Below, one piece after another: positions 34,551 through 43,052 of a DNA stretch of 64,000 bases; position 1 is the first letter of the stretch; every line of letters begins with the position of its first letter. The notes beneath the pieces are model-generated. The model did not search any database. It saw nothing but the letters and a program-made list of their open reading frames with translations, and was not told the DNA's origin. Position numbers and translations under genes: made by a program. Source of the stretch: Sphingobacterium psychroaquaticum (GTDB taxonomy: Bacteria > Bacteroidota > Bacteroidia > Sphingobacteriales > Sphingobacteriaceae); contig NZ_FXAU01000005.1 of NCBI RefSeq assembly GCF_900177625.1, positions 1 to 64,000 of the forward strand, read 5' to 3'.

Positions 34551-35597
34551 CTATTTTTCTTTACTAAAAGCATTCCATCCTTGTGCTTTTATAGGATGTA
34601 CATTACCTGATTTTGAAATCATTTCACAGCCCGCATTTTGTTCGGTTATGTAACCTATAATTGTGATATCCAATTGGTTCTTTACCTTATCATATTGATC
34701 TTGCGGAATAGTAAAGAGCAGCTCGTAATCCTCACCACCGTTCAATGCACAAACCGTAGGATCCAAACCAAACTCTCGTGCAGTTTCATAGGTCATGGGA
34801 TCGATCGGAATTTTTTCCTCATACAATTTACACCCAACTCCTGAGGCTTTACAGATATGTAAAATCTCTGATGCTAAGCCATCCGAAACGTCAATCATTG
34901 CGTTTGGTTTAATGTCATATGCTTCAAAAAGTTCAACGATATCTTTACGCGCATCCGGTTTCAATTGGCGTTCAACAATATAGTCCTTACCTTCTAGATC
35001 GGGTTGAATATTAGGGTTTTCCAGAAAAATCTGTTTCTCACGCTCCAATAATTGTAAGCCTACATAGGCGCCACCAAGATCCCCACTAACACAGAGTAAA
35101 TCACCTTCTTGAGCCGCAGAACGATAGGCAATTTTTGCTTCTTCCGCATAGCCGATACTCGTAACAGAAATCACCAATCCTTGTGCCGAAGCCGATGTAT
35201 CTCCACCGATTAAATCGACTCCATACTTCTTGCATGCGATGAGTGCTCCTTCGTAAATTTCTTCCACCGCCTCCAACGGAAACTTAGAAGACAATCCAAT
35301 GGAAAAAGTAATCTGCGATGCTTTTCCATTCATGGCATAAATATCACTCAGGTTAACCTGAACAGCTTTATAACCAAGATGTTTCAAAGGAACATAACGC
35401 AGATCAAAGTGTATACCTTCAAGAAGTAAATCGGTTGATACAAGCATTTTCTGACCTGAAAAGTCCAAAACAGCGGCATCATCACCAATACCTTTTATGG
35501 TGGAAGGCTGTGTCAATTCAACAGCTTTTGTTAAATATTCAATCAAGCCAAATTCACCCAATTGCTCAATATCCGTTCTATCTATATTATCAAACAT
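34551..35597 (-). CDS. thiL: Thiamine-monophosphate kinase
   Basis: This 348-residue AIR synthase-fold kinase makes thiamine diphosphate from thiamine monophosphate. GIGDDAAVLDFSGQKML, STDLLLEGIHFDL, NLSDIYAMNGKA and IGGDTSAS are family motifs that bind Mg-ATP. DVSDGLASEILHI and LNGGEDYELLFT follow in the C-terminal half. Its product is the cofactor of dxs and pyruvate dehydrogenase, both encoded in this window. It is 26 bases downstream of nadA. Confidence 0.96.
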   Translation of the reverse strand: MFDNIDRTDIEQLGEFGLIEYLTKAVELTQPSTIKGIGDDAAVLDFSGQKMLVSTDLLLEGIHFDLRYVPLKHLGYKAVQVNLSDIYAMNGKASQITFSIGLSSKFPLEAVEEIYEGALIACKKYGVDLIGGDTSASAQGLVISVTSIGYAEEAKIAYRSAAQEGDLLCVSGDLGGAYVGLQLLEREKQIFLENPNIQPDLEGKDYIVERQLKPDARKDIVELFEAYDIKPNAMIDVSDGLASEILHICKASGVGCKLYEEKIPIDPMTYETAREFGLDPTVCALNGGEDYELLFTIPQDQYDKVKNQLDITIIGYITEQNAGCEMISKSGNVHPIKAQGWNAFSKEK

Positions 35598-35623
35598 TTT
35601 TATTTATTTATACGTGCAATTAG

Positions 35624-36658
35624 CTATAGTCCAAACCGTTCTGATATTTCTAACATTCTTTCAATCGGCAATCTTGCACGTTCTATAACTGCTGGATCCA
35701 AATCAACTTCCGGTAATCCGTAGTACAAACAGTTGTATAATTTCTCGAGCGTATTTAATTTCATGTGTGGACAATCGTTACATGCACATACATTGTTTGG
35801 CGGAGCAGGAATAAACAATTTATTCGGGCTAGCTTTTTGCATTTGGTGCAAAATTCCAGATTCTGTTGCGACAATAAACTGTTGTGCAGGATTCTCGATC
35901 GTATATTTTAGCATTCCCGATGTCGAACCGATATAATCCGCTGTAGCCAGGATATGTTCCTCACATTCGGGGTGTGCAATAAATTTAGCTTCCGGAAACT
36001 GCTTCCTTAAATCGGCTATTTTATCTTGCGAAAAAATTTCATGCACCATACAGGCACCATTCCACAATACTAGATCTCGACCTGTTTTTTTGCGCACATA
36101 ATCGCCCAGGTTACGATCTGGTCCGAAAATAATCTTTTGATCCTTCGGTAAGCTTTCCACAATTTGAACGGCATTACTAGACGTACAAACAATATCCGAT
36201 AGAGCTTTCAGTTCTGCCGTACAATTCACATACGTAATGACCAGGTGATCAGGGTATTGCTCTTTGAACTTAGCAAAAAGATGAGGCGGACAACTATCTG
36301 ATAATGAGCACCCTGCTTTTAAATCAGGTAGCAAAACCTTTTTCTTTGGCGATAATATTTTTGCTGTTTCGGCCATAAAATGCACTCCAGCGAAAACAAT
36401 AACATCAGCGTCCGTTTTAGCTGCTTGCTGCGATAAACCTAGACTATCTCCTATATAATCTGCAATATCCTGTATTTCAGCATCTTGGTAATAGTGCGCT
36501 AGGATAACGGCATTTTTTTCTTTCTTAAGTCGTTGAATTTCAGCGACTATATCTAAACTTGGATCAATCGGTTCGTCAATAAATCCTTTAGATTCTAAAT
36601 CTGTTTCAAATTGTGTGTTCATTATCATTCTCCCAAATGGTCCATGTATGTTACTCAT
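35624..36658 (-). CDS. nadA: Quinolinate synthase
   Basis: This 344-residue enzyme condenses iminoaspartate with dihydroxyacetone phosphate to quinolinate using a 4Fe-4S cluster. The motifs [38 protein letters not shown] and [13 protein letters not shown] supply the cluster and substrate residues. The long frame opens at 36715, but a -7 box lies at 36674-36667, so the start must be downstream. Met at 36658 (8 bases after the box) or the more family-like MNTQF at 36622 (332 residues) are the candidates. Its partner nadB is divergent across the putative origin. Confidence 0.95.
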   Translation of the reverse strand: MSNIHGPFGRMIMNTQFETDLESKGFIDEPIDPSLDIVAEIQRLKKEKNAVILAHYYQDAEIQDIADYIGDSLGLSQQAAKTDADVIVFAGVHFMAETAKILSPKKKVLLPDLKAGCSLSDSCPPHLFAKFKEQYPDHLVITYVNCTAELKALSDIVCTSSNAVQIVESLPKDQKIIFGPDRNLGDYVRKKTGRDLVLWNGACMVHEIFSQDKIADLRKQFPEAKFIAHPECEEHILATADYIGSTSGMLKYTIENPAQQFIVATESGILHQMQKASPNKLFIPAPPNNVCACNDCPHMKLNTLEKLYNCLYYGLPEVDLDPAVIERARLPIERMLEISERFGL

Positions 36659-36666
36659 CAACAATA

Positions 36667-36674
36667 CAAAAGTA
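36667..36674 (-). promoter_or_regulatory. -7 element of the nadA transcript
   Basis: The minus strand reads TACTTTTG at 36674-36667, ending 8 bases before the ATG at 36658. It falls inside the longest nadA frame and so rules out the far upstream start. Confidence 0.5.
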
Positions 36675-37106
36675 AAGAAAGAAATTGAGACGAAATCCAC
36701 ATTCCTTTTTTTCAATAATTAATAATGTTTTTTAAAGAAATAGAACTTGTTGTTTATTAGTCTGTGGAAAATGGGGAAAACAGCGAGAAAAATAAATTGG
36801 ATTTGTAGTTATACTGAGGTTTTCCACAATTTATAAACAGTTTTAAACAAACTAAAGCTTGAAAATCAAGGTTCTAATTTTTTATGCTTTTTAGTTTCCA
36901 TATTTTTTTGTGAATTCTTTGTTGTTCATAATTTGTTAATATTCTCTTCATATTTTCCTTATTTATCCCCGAGCATTGTGTGTATAATGTGTGAATTGTG
37001 GAAAGTATTAAAGTTTTCATTTTTAGTTCACGGTTTATATACATGTTATCCACATATTTTGTTAATTTGTTCTATAGTTATTCAGTTTTTACACGATTTC
37101 TTTACA
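36675..37106. other. Putative chromosomal replication origin (oriC)
   Basis: The gap between divergent nadA and nadB is strongly AT-rich and holds clustered DnaA boxes of the form TTWTNCACA: TTTTCCACA on the minus strand at 36763-36771, TTTTCCACA at 36820-36828, TTATACACA on the minus strand at 36979-36987, and a perfect TTATCCACA at 37046-37054. One-mismatch copies are at 36997-37005 (minus strand, CTTTCCACA) and 37087-37095 (TTTTACACG). Between boxes, 36840-36960 is almost all A/T and could be the unwinding element. By eye, strand composition changes here, with more G than C on the plus strand to the right. Confidence 0.8.
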
Positions 37107-38702
37107 ATGAAGGCAAATAAGAAGGTAGATTTTTTGATTATTGGCTCCGGCATTGCTGGTTTAAGTTTTGCTTTAAAGGCTGCGGAGTTAGGTAAAGTGC
37201 TGATTGTCACGAAGTCGAATGAAGATGAATCAAATACGAAATATGCACAAGGTGGCGTAGCAGCTGTTGTGGATAAGTCTGATAGCTTTGACAAGCATAT
37301 TGCTGATACTGAGGTTGCTGGGGATGGTTTGTGTCATCGTGAAATTGTGGAAAACGTTGTTAGGGAAGCTCCTGAGCGTATAAAGGAGCTTATTGAGTAT
37401 GGTACTAACTTTGATAAAGTAGATGCTGACCATTATGATTTGGCACGTGAAGGCGGACACTCGAATCACCGTATTTTACATTATAAAGATATTACTGGGT
37501 ATGAGATAGAACGTGCTTTACTGGAAAAAGTTCACGAACACCCTAATATTGAGATTCTTACGCATTGTTTTGCTATAGATTTGATTACGCAACACCATCA
37601 AGGTGTACATGTGGATAAAAGTTCGGAAGATATTCGCTGTTTTGGTATCTATGCTTTGAACACAAAGACGGCCGCTGTCGAGATCTTTTTAAGTAAGGTA
37701 ACCTTGATGGCGTCTGGTGGTGCGGGTCACGTATATGCAAGTACAACGAATCCTACGATAGCGACAGGCGATGGTATTGCTATGGTTTATCGCGCTAAAG
37801 GGAAAATTAGGAACATGGAATTTATGCAGTTTCATCCGACCTCTTTATATAACCCTAAAGATTCCCCTGCTTTTTTAATTTCGGAGGCTGTACGTGGTTT
37901 TGGTGGAATTTTGCGTCGAGTAAGTGGCGAAGCTTTTATGGAAGAGTATGACGAGCGGGGGTCTTTGGCTCCGCGTGATATTGTAGCTCGGGCAATTGAT
38001 AACGAAATGAAAAAATCGGGTATTGATTTTGTATACCTGGACATAACGCATCGTAATAAGGCTGATATCTTAGCGCATTTCCCTAACATCTATGAGAAGT
38101 GTTTATCCATTGGTTTGGATATGACGAAAGATTTTATTCCGGTTACTCCTGCTGCGCATTATTTATGTGGAGGTATTTTGGTAGATGAGGTGGGACGAAC
38201 GAGTATAAATAACCTTTATGCCTGTGGTGAATGTTCATCAACGGGTTTGCACGGAGCTAATCGGTTGGCTTCCAACTCTTTACTAGAGGCGGTTGTTTAT
38301 GCACATCGTATTTTTGAAGATGCGAAGGCAATTTTTCCGTCTATTCCTTTTGCAAGTGATATTCCAAATTGGGATGAGTCGAAGGTAAAGTTACTTAATG
38401 AAGAGATTTTAGTAACGCATAACCTACGTGAAACACAGAAATTGATGAGTGATTATGTCGGTATTGTTCGTTCAGATTTCCGATTAGATCGTGCGATGCG
38501 TCGATTGGGCTTTTTGTATGAGGAAACGGAAGAATTTTATAGAAATACTAAGTTGTCGGTCAAACTATGTGAACTTCGCAATGTTATTCAGGTAGCCTAT
38601 CTGATTGTTAAATCAGCGACGCAACGGAAAGAAAGTCGTGGATTACATTTTACGACCGATTATCCGGAAAAATCTGTAACACCTATTGATACTATCGTTT
38701 AA
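37107..38702 (+). CDS. nadB: L-aspartate oxidase
   Basis: This 531-residue flavoprotein oxidises L-aspartate to iminoaspartate, the substrate of nadA. The FAD-binding start is VDFLIIGSGIAGLSFALKA. EGGHSNHRI, GGAGHVYASTTNP, HPTSLY and the active-site region EAVRGFGG and GSLAPRDIVARAID are those of NadB and its fumarate reductase relatives. A longer frame from 36933 runs through DnaA boxes and is rejected; ATG 37107 gives the family-like N-terminus. It reads away from the putative origin and is followed 1 base later by the carbonic anhydrase-like gene. Confidence 0.96.
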   Translation: MKANKKVDFLIIGSGIAGLSFALKAAELGKVLIVTKSNEDESNTKYAQGGVAAVVDKSDSFDKHIADTEVAGDGLCHREIVENVVREAPERIKELIEYGTNFDKVDADHYDLAREGGHSNHRILHYKDITGYEIERALLEKVHEHPNIEILTHCFAIDLITQHHQGVHVDKSSEDIRCFGIYALNTKTAAVEIFLSKVTLMASGGAGHVYASTTNPTIATGDGIAMVYRAKGKIRNMEFMQFHPTSLYNPKDSPAFLISEAVRGFGGILRRVSGEAFMEEYDERGSLAPRDIVARAIDNEMKKSGIDFVYLDITHRNKADILAHFPNIYEKCLSIGLDMTKDFIPVTPAAHYLCGGILVDEVGRTSINNLYACGECSSTGLHGANRLASNSLLEAVVYAHRIFEDAKAIFPSIPFASDIPNWDESKVKLLNEEILVTHNLRETQKLMSDYVGIVRSDFRLDRAMRRLGFLYEETEEFYRNTKLSVKLCELRNVIQVAYLIVKSATQRKESRGLHFTTDYPEKSVTPIDTIV

Positions 38703-38703
38703 G

Positions 38704-39219
38704 ATGCCGTTAATTTTACCTGTTTTAGATAAGTCGCCTCAAATTGCAGATAATGTGTTTGTTGCCGAAAATGCCACTATTGTGGGAGATGTTTTCATAG
38801 GTTCACATTGTTCAGTATGGTTCAATGCGGTAATTAGAGGGGATGTCAATTATATACGTATTGGTAATTACAGCAATATTCAAGATGGTGTTGTTATACA
38901 TTGTACGTATGAGAAGAATGGTACAGACATTGGTAATTATGTCAATATAGGGCATAAGGCTATTGTTCACGGCTGTGTGGTCCATGACTATGTGTTAATT
39001 GGTATGGGAGCTATTGTAATGGATAGAGCAGTAGTAGAATCCAATGTTATTATTGGTGCCGGTGCTGTTGTACTAGAAGATACTGTATGTGAGTCGGGTT
39101 ATCTCTATGCTGGGATCCCAGCGAAGAAGATCAAACCTCTGACAGCAGATCAATTAGCTCTGTTACAGAAATTACCGCACAATTATGTGCATTATAGCAG
39201 TTGGTTTCAAGAAAGGTAA
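38704..39219 (+). CDS. Gamma-class carbonic anhydrase family protein
   Basis: The 171-residue protein is a left-handed beta-helix of hexapeptide repeats (residues about 15-140), with the metal-ligand histidines in VIHCTYEKNG, NIGHKAIVHGC and nearby. It begins MPLILPVLDKSP. The class includes active zinc/iron carbonic anhydrases and inactive relatives; activity cannot be read from sequence. It starts 1 base after nadB stop (ATG 38704), so it is coupled to it. Confidence 0.9.
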   Translation: MPLILPVLDKSPQIADNVFVAENATIVGDVFIGSHCSVWFNAVIRGDVNYIRIGNYSNIQDGVVIHCTYEKNGTDIGNYVNIGHKAIVHGCVVHDYVLIGMGAIVMDRAVVESNVIIGAGAVVLEDTVCESGYLYAGIPAKKIKPLTADQLALLQKLPHNYVHYSSWFQER

Positions 39220-39245
39220 TAGTATTTTTTTTGAGAAATGTGAAA

Positions 39246-39347
39246 CGTCATTGCGTACCTGAGAAACGCTGGTGCGGTGATCTTCCTAAGTTGAATTAAC
39301 AAAGACTGCCACGTCGCTACGCTTCTCGCAGTGACGTGGCAGTCTTT
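39246..39347. repeat. Dispersed palindromic repeat, family B, with 15-bp hairpin
   Basis: CGTCATTGCGTACCTGAG at about 39247 matches the copy at about 628. Downstream, AAAGACTGCCACGTC (39301-39315) is the perfect complement of 39333-39347, with a 17-base loop and a T run after it. The stem may double as a terminator for nadB and its partner gene, or for the convergent lipoprotein gene. Confidence 0.65.
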
Positions 39348-39364
39348 TAATCATCGTCCTTTTT

Positions 39365-40996
39365 TTATTTATACAATTCTATGGTTTCATTTTGATCCCA
39401 ATTTGCACGTATAGTGAAGGTTTTGCCAAGATACCATATATTTTCTGCTTGGGTTAGCGTAAATACATTTCCTGGATCCCAACGACCATTTCTGTTCGCA
39501 TCATAAATAACACGCAAACTATATTTACCACCTGGAAAATCTTTGTAGGAGAAGGTATTTTGTCCCTTTTCCAGTATTTTTCTATCAAAAACTTTTTCTT
39601 TCTGCTCGTCAATTAGCTCCACTATGTACTGCATGGTGGAATCTATATTGGTGATGGTAAAATTTACATTTCCATAATTGTCCGATTCATCAAGTGTAAA
39701 CATCGTTTTATGCTCTTTGTTGTAGTCGTCAAATGGACTAACTATTGCCTTCTCTTTAAGCACAAGTTCATAGTTCCTTTTAGGCTTCCAATTAAAGCGT
39801 ATATGATACAATTCCCTATTCGTAGTATCTTGTTCTAACTGAAAGTTTCTACGCGACACAGAGTCTTCTAAGAGCTCTATTTTGGACTTATCTACAGACG
39901 CTATTGGACTAGAACTTGTCAAAATGATATGCTTGATCTTATCTACCTTATTACTGATATTTAGTATAGGTTTTAGTTCTCTGTCATATTTTACATTCTT
40001 ATTTGTTCGAATAAGAACAGTATCTATAACCTTCCCCATTTCAGATATTTCTATTTTCATTGAATCTAATTCGACTTTATCGATATAGATTTTTGCAGTA
40101 TCATTATTCAGGTTGAATTTTTCAATTTTAGAATTATCAAGATCTGCTGGAAATAGAATTTTAGTAGCAGGCTTGTTTAGGTATTGATTGAATGTTAGGA
40201 GTACATATCCTGTGTTTTCAATCTTTTTTTCCAAGGTACGAAACTGTTGAGGAACACCTTTTGTAAGCTCTAATTGAATGCCACTCGTGTTTTTATTTAA
40301 GACGATACTATCCTTTAAGAAACCTATCCATTCATCGTTTCCGTTAAAAATACGGTCATTGTTTTGTTCTTTCAAGGCATAGATCCGGTAGGTATTTTCA
40401 CGGAGGTTATTAAATTTGAAATTGCCCGCTGTATCTACATTGGCGAAGATATTTGCTTTTTTCTTACCAAAGATAGAATCTTGACTGGTAGGTATTAGGA
40501 GTACCTTTATATTCTCATCCTTTTTTTGATCAAAGCCTTTCGTAAAACCATTTTTAACCGAACCACTAAGCGAGAGCGAATCTAATTCATTGCCCGTCGC
40601 AAACACATAATTGTAATGAACGACAGGATTGCCCTCATTATAATCCACTAGACCTTTACCGAAATTAATGGTGTAAGTTGTATTTTCTTCCAGGCTATCG
40701 GGAAGTGTAATAATTAGATCTTTCTTCTTTACGCGAAAGATGGGTTGAACATCGACATCAGGACTTATACTGAATTCTTTAAATTGATTGTTTAGTTTAA
40801 TGTATTCGTCGAATGTGAGTACAATTCTTCGTTCTTTAAAATTTCGTGAGAAATTCGCAGGTAATTCATTTAACAGTTTCGGTGGTAACGAATCTTTTGG
40901 TCCACCTGTTGGACGTTGAATATTTGCACAACGTATGAGTGTACTTGTAAAGAGCACCATAAAGCCAAAAAGAACTATATTCTTTAAATTTCGCAT
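39365..40996 (-). CDS. Lipoprotein with N-terminal Ig-like (SbsA-type) domain
   Basis: This 543-residue protein has a lipoprotein signal (MRNLKNIVLFG..., lipobox ending in a Cys at residue 23, LIRC). NIQRPTGGPKDSLPPKL follows, the start of a Bacteroidota bacterial Ig-like domain family. The rest is beta-rich; near the C-terminus RVIYDANRNGRWDPGN resembles repeats of secreted proteins. The role is unknown; probably a surface or periplasmic lipoprotein. A 16-codon longer frame from 41044 lacks a signal-like start. It stands between the repeat element and mnmG. Confidence 0.85.
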   Translation of the reverse strand: MRNLKNIVLFGFMVLFTSTLIRCANIQRPTGGPKDSLPPKLLNELPANFSRNFKERRIVLTFDEYIKLNNQFKEFSISPDVDVQPIFRVKKKDLIITLPDSLEENTTYTINFGKGLVDYNEGNPVVHYNYVFATGNELDSLSLSGSVKNGFTKGFDQKKDENIKVLLIPTSQDSIFGKKKANIFANVDTAGNFKFNNLRENTYRIYALKEQNNDRIFNGNDEWIGFLKDSIVLNKNTSGIQLELTKGVPQQFRTLEKKIENTGYVLLTFNQYLNKPATKILFPADLDNSKIEKFNLNNDTAKIYIDKVELDSMKIEISEMGKVIDTVLIRTNKNVKYDRELKPILNISNKVDKIKHIILTSSSPIASVDKSKIELLEDSVSRRNFQLEQDTTNRELYHIRFNWKPKRNYELVLKEKAIVSPFDDYNKEHKTMFTLDESDNYGNVNFTITNIDSTMQYIVELIDEQKEKVFDRKILEKGQNTFSYKDFPGGKYSLRVIYDANRNGRWDPGNVFTLTQAENIWYLGKTFTIRANWDQNETIELYK

Positions 40997-41120
40997 TTTA
41001 AAGCGATTTGAGATAGTTTTATCTATTTTGGAATCGTGTATCATAAATTTTAAAATATAGCCTTAGAACGCTTTAAAATAAGTTTTGTTTAATTATTTTA
41101 ATTAATTGATAATCAATTAA

Positions 41121-42980
41121 TTAACTCATATATACCATTAGTACACTAATATCAGACGGCGAAACCCCTGAAATTCGAGATGCCTGCCCTAACGTACGAG
41201 GTTTTACTTTTAATAATTTTTCGCGTGCTTCAATAGAAAGGGAAGTTAGTAATTTGTAATCGAAATCAGGATTGATTTCTTTATCTTCCATTTTCTTCAT
41301 TTTGTTCACGATCTCCATTTCCTTTTCAAAGTAGCTATCGTATTTTACTTTTATCTCCGCTTGTTCGATTGTCTCTTCGTCGTGGTTTTGGAGCAATTCT
41401 TGAAAGTCATTTGAAGCACGACCTATGTCATTAATTGTTACTTGAGGTCTACTTAAAAGTGTGAACAATTTTGTTTTCTGCGGAATTGCGCTTGAACCTA
41501 CCTCTTCGAGTATTGGGTTCATATCCGCTGGTGCTACGCTTGTAGCGCGCATGTAGCTAACCAACTTGTCAGAGTCTTCTATTTTCTTGTTGACTTTTGC
41601 TAGTCGCGCATCATCCACTAAACCGAGTTTATGCGCAATTGGTGTCAACCGAATATCTGCATTATCCTGACGTAATAGTAAACGGTGCTCTGCGCGTGAT
41701 GTAAACATTCGGTATGGTTCTTCCGTTCCTTTGGTTACTAGATCATCGATAAGGACGCCAATGTAGGATTCAGATCTTTTTAAGATTAGCTCATGTTGAT
41801 CATGTATACGTTGATGTGCATTGACACCTGCGACGAATCCTTGTGCAGCGGCTTCTTCATATCCTGTTGTACCGTTTATCTGACCAGCAAAAAAGAGATT
41901 TTTAACCCGCAATGTTTCTAAGGTGAGGTCTAACTGCATTGGCGGAAAATAGTCGTATTCGATGGCATATCCTGGTCTGTACATTTTTGCCTTTTCAAAA
42001 CCTGGTATTAATTGCAATGCTTTTAATTGTACATCCTCTGGAAGTGATGTCGAAAAACCATTCACATATATTTCCACCGTTTTGAAACCCTCTGGTTCAA
42101 CAAATATCTGGTGACGATCGCGCTCAGCGAATCTATTTATTTTATCCTCTATAGAAGGACAGTATCGTGGTCCAAGACCTTTGATTCTGCCGGTGAACAT
42201 TGGTGATTTATCGAAACCTGTGCGAAGAATTTCGTGTACTTTCTCGTTGGTGTATGTGATCCAGCAACAACGTTGTTCTGTTGGTATCTCCACATCGGTA
42301 TAGGAAAAACGTCCTCTTTTCTCGTCGCCCCATTGTTCTTCCATGAGCGCGTAGTTTAACGAACGGCCATCGATACGCGGTGGAGTTCCTGTTTTCATGC
42401 GACCTGATTCGAAACCTAATGAAACTAATTGTTCCGTTAGACCCGTCGCGGCCTTCTCCCCTGTTCGTCCTCCACCGAAGCGTTTTTCACCAATATGTAT
42501 AGTTCCGTTTAAGAACGTTCCATTAGTAAGTACGACAGCATCGGCATCAATACGTATACCCAGGGAAGTTACGACACCTTTAGCTTGACCATTTTCAACG
42601 ATTACTTCTTTGACCGTATCTTGCCACATATCGACATTCGATAATGACTCTAATGTTAAACGCCATTCTTCGGCGAAGCGCATACGGTCATTTTGTGTTC
42701 TTGGACTCCACATAGCTGGTCCTTTAGATTGGTTGAGCATACGGAATTGTATCGTTGATTTATCTGCAATGATACCTGTGTATCCACCCATAGCATCGAT
42801 TTCCCGAACGATCTGTCCTTTGGCTACTCCCCCTATTGCGGGGTTACAGCTCATCTGCGCAATAACACCCATATTCATTGTAATCAGCAATACGGATGAT
42901 CCCATATTTGCTGCAGCGGCAGCGGCTTCACAGCCCGCATGTCCTGCTCCTACTACAATTACATTATATTTATTAAACAT
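41121..42980 (-). CDS. mnmG: tRNA uridine-5-carboxymethylaminomethyl synthesis enzyme MnmG
   Basis: This 619-residue FAD protein works with MnmE to modify U34 of certain tRNAs. [19 protein letters not shown] is the FAD motif, [20 protein letters not shown] follows, and [23 protein letters not shown] and GFVAGVNAH are MnmG signatures. The C-terminal helical domain is complete. It lies next to the parS-like pair and about 4 kb from the putative origin; gidA/mnmG is near the origin in many bacteria. Confidence 0.98.
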   Translation of the reverse strand: MFNKYNVIVVGAGHAGCEAAAAAANMGSSVLLITMNMGVIAQMSCNPAIGGVAKGQIVREIDAMGGYTGIIADKSTIQFRMLNQSKGPAMWSPRTQNDRMRFAEEWRLTLESLSNVDMWQDTVKEVIVENGQAKGVVTSLGIRIDADAVVLTNGTFLNGTIHIGEKRFGGGRTGEKAATGLTEQLVSLGFESGRMKTGTPPRIDGRSLNYALMEEQWGDEKRGRFSYTDVEIPTEQRCCWITYTNEKVHEILRTGFDKSPMFTGRIKGLGPRYCPSIEDKINRFAERDRHQIFVEPEGFKTVEIYVNGFSTSLPEDVQLKALQLIPGFEKAKMYRPGYAIEYDYFPPMQLDLTLETLRVKNLFFAGQINGTTGYEEAAAQGFVAGVNAHQRIHDQHELILKRSESYIGVLIDDLVTKGTEEPYRMFTSRAEHRLLLRQDNADIRLTPIAHKLGLVDDARLAKVNKKIEDSDKLVSYMRATSVAPADMNPILEEVGSSAIPQKTKLFTLLSRPQVTINDIGRASNDFQELLQNHDEETIEQAEIKVKYDSYFEKEMEIVNKMKKMEDKEINPDFDYKLLTSLSIEAREKLLKVKPRTLGQASRISGVSPSDISVLMVYMS

Positions 42981-42993
42981 TGTTTTTTATTAA

Positions 42994-43009
42994 TGTTCCA
43001 CGTGAAACT
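42994..43009. promoter_or_regulatory. parS-like centromere site 1
   Basis: TGTTCCACGTGAAACT matches the widely conserved ParB-binding site TGTTNCACGTGAAACA except for the last base. It lies in the mnmG upstream region. parA and parB are not in the window. Confidence 0.75.
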
Positions 43010-43028
43010 GTTGCTCTTTAATTCTATT

Positions 43029-43044
43029 TGTTTCACGTGGAACG
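43029..43044. promoter_or_regulatory. parS-like centromere site 2, inverted
   Basis: TGTTTCACGTGGAACG is the reverse complement, apart from the end bases, of the site at 42994-43009. The two 14-base cores are perfect inverted copies separated by 21 bases, so they could also form a hairpin in RNA between the ABC-F gene and mnmG. Confidence 0.75.
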
Positions 43045-43052
43045 TTTTGTTT

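Noticed and set aside
36933..37106. N-terminal extension of nadB from 36933
   Set aside because: The extension crosses DnaA boxes and has no NadB similarity; the FAD motif follows ATG 37107 directly.
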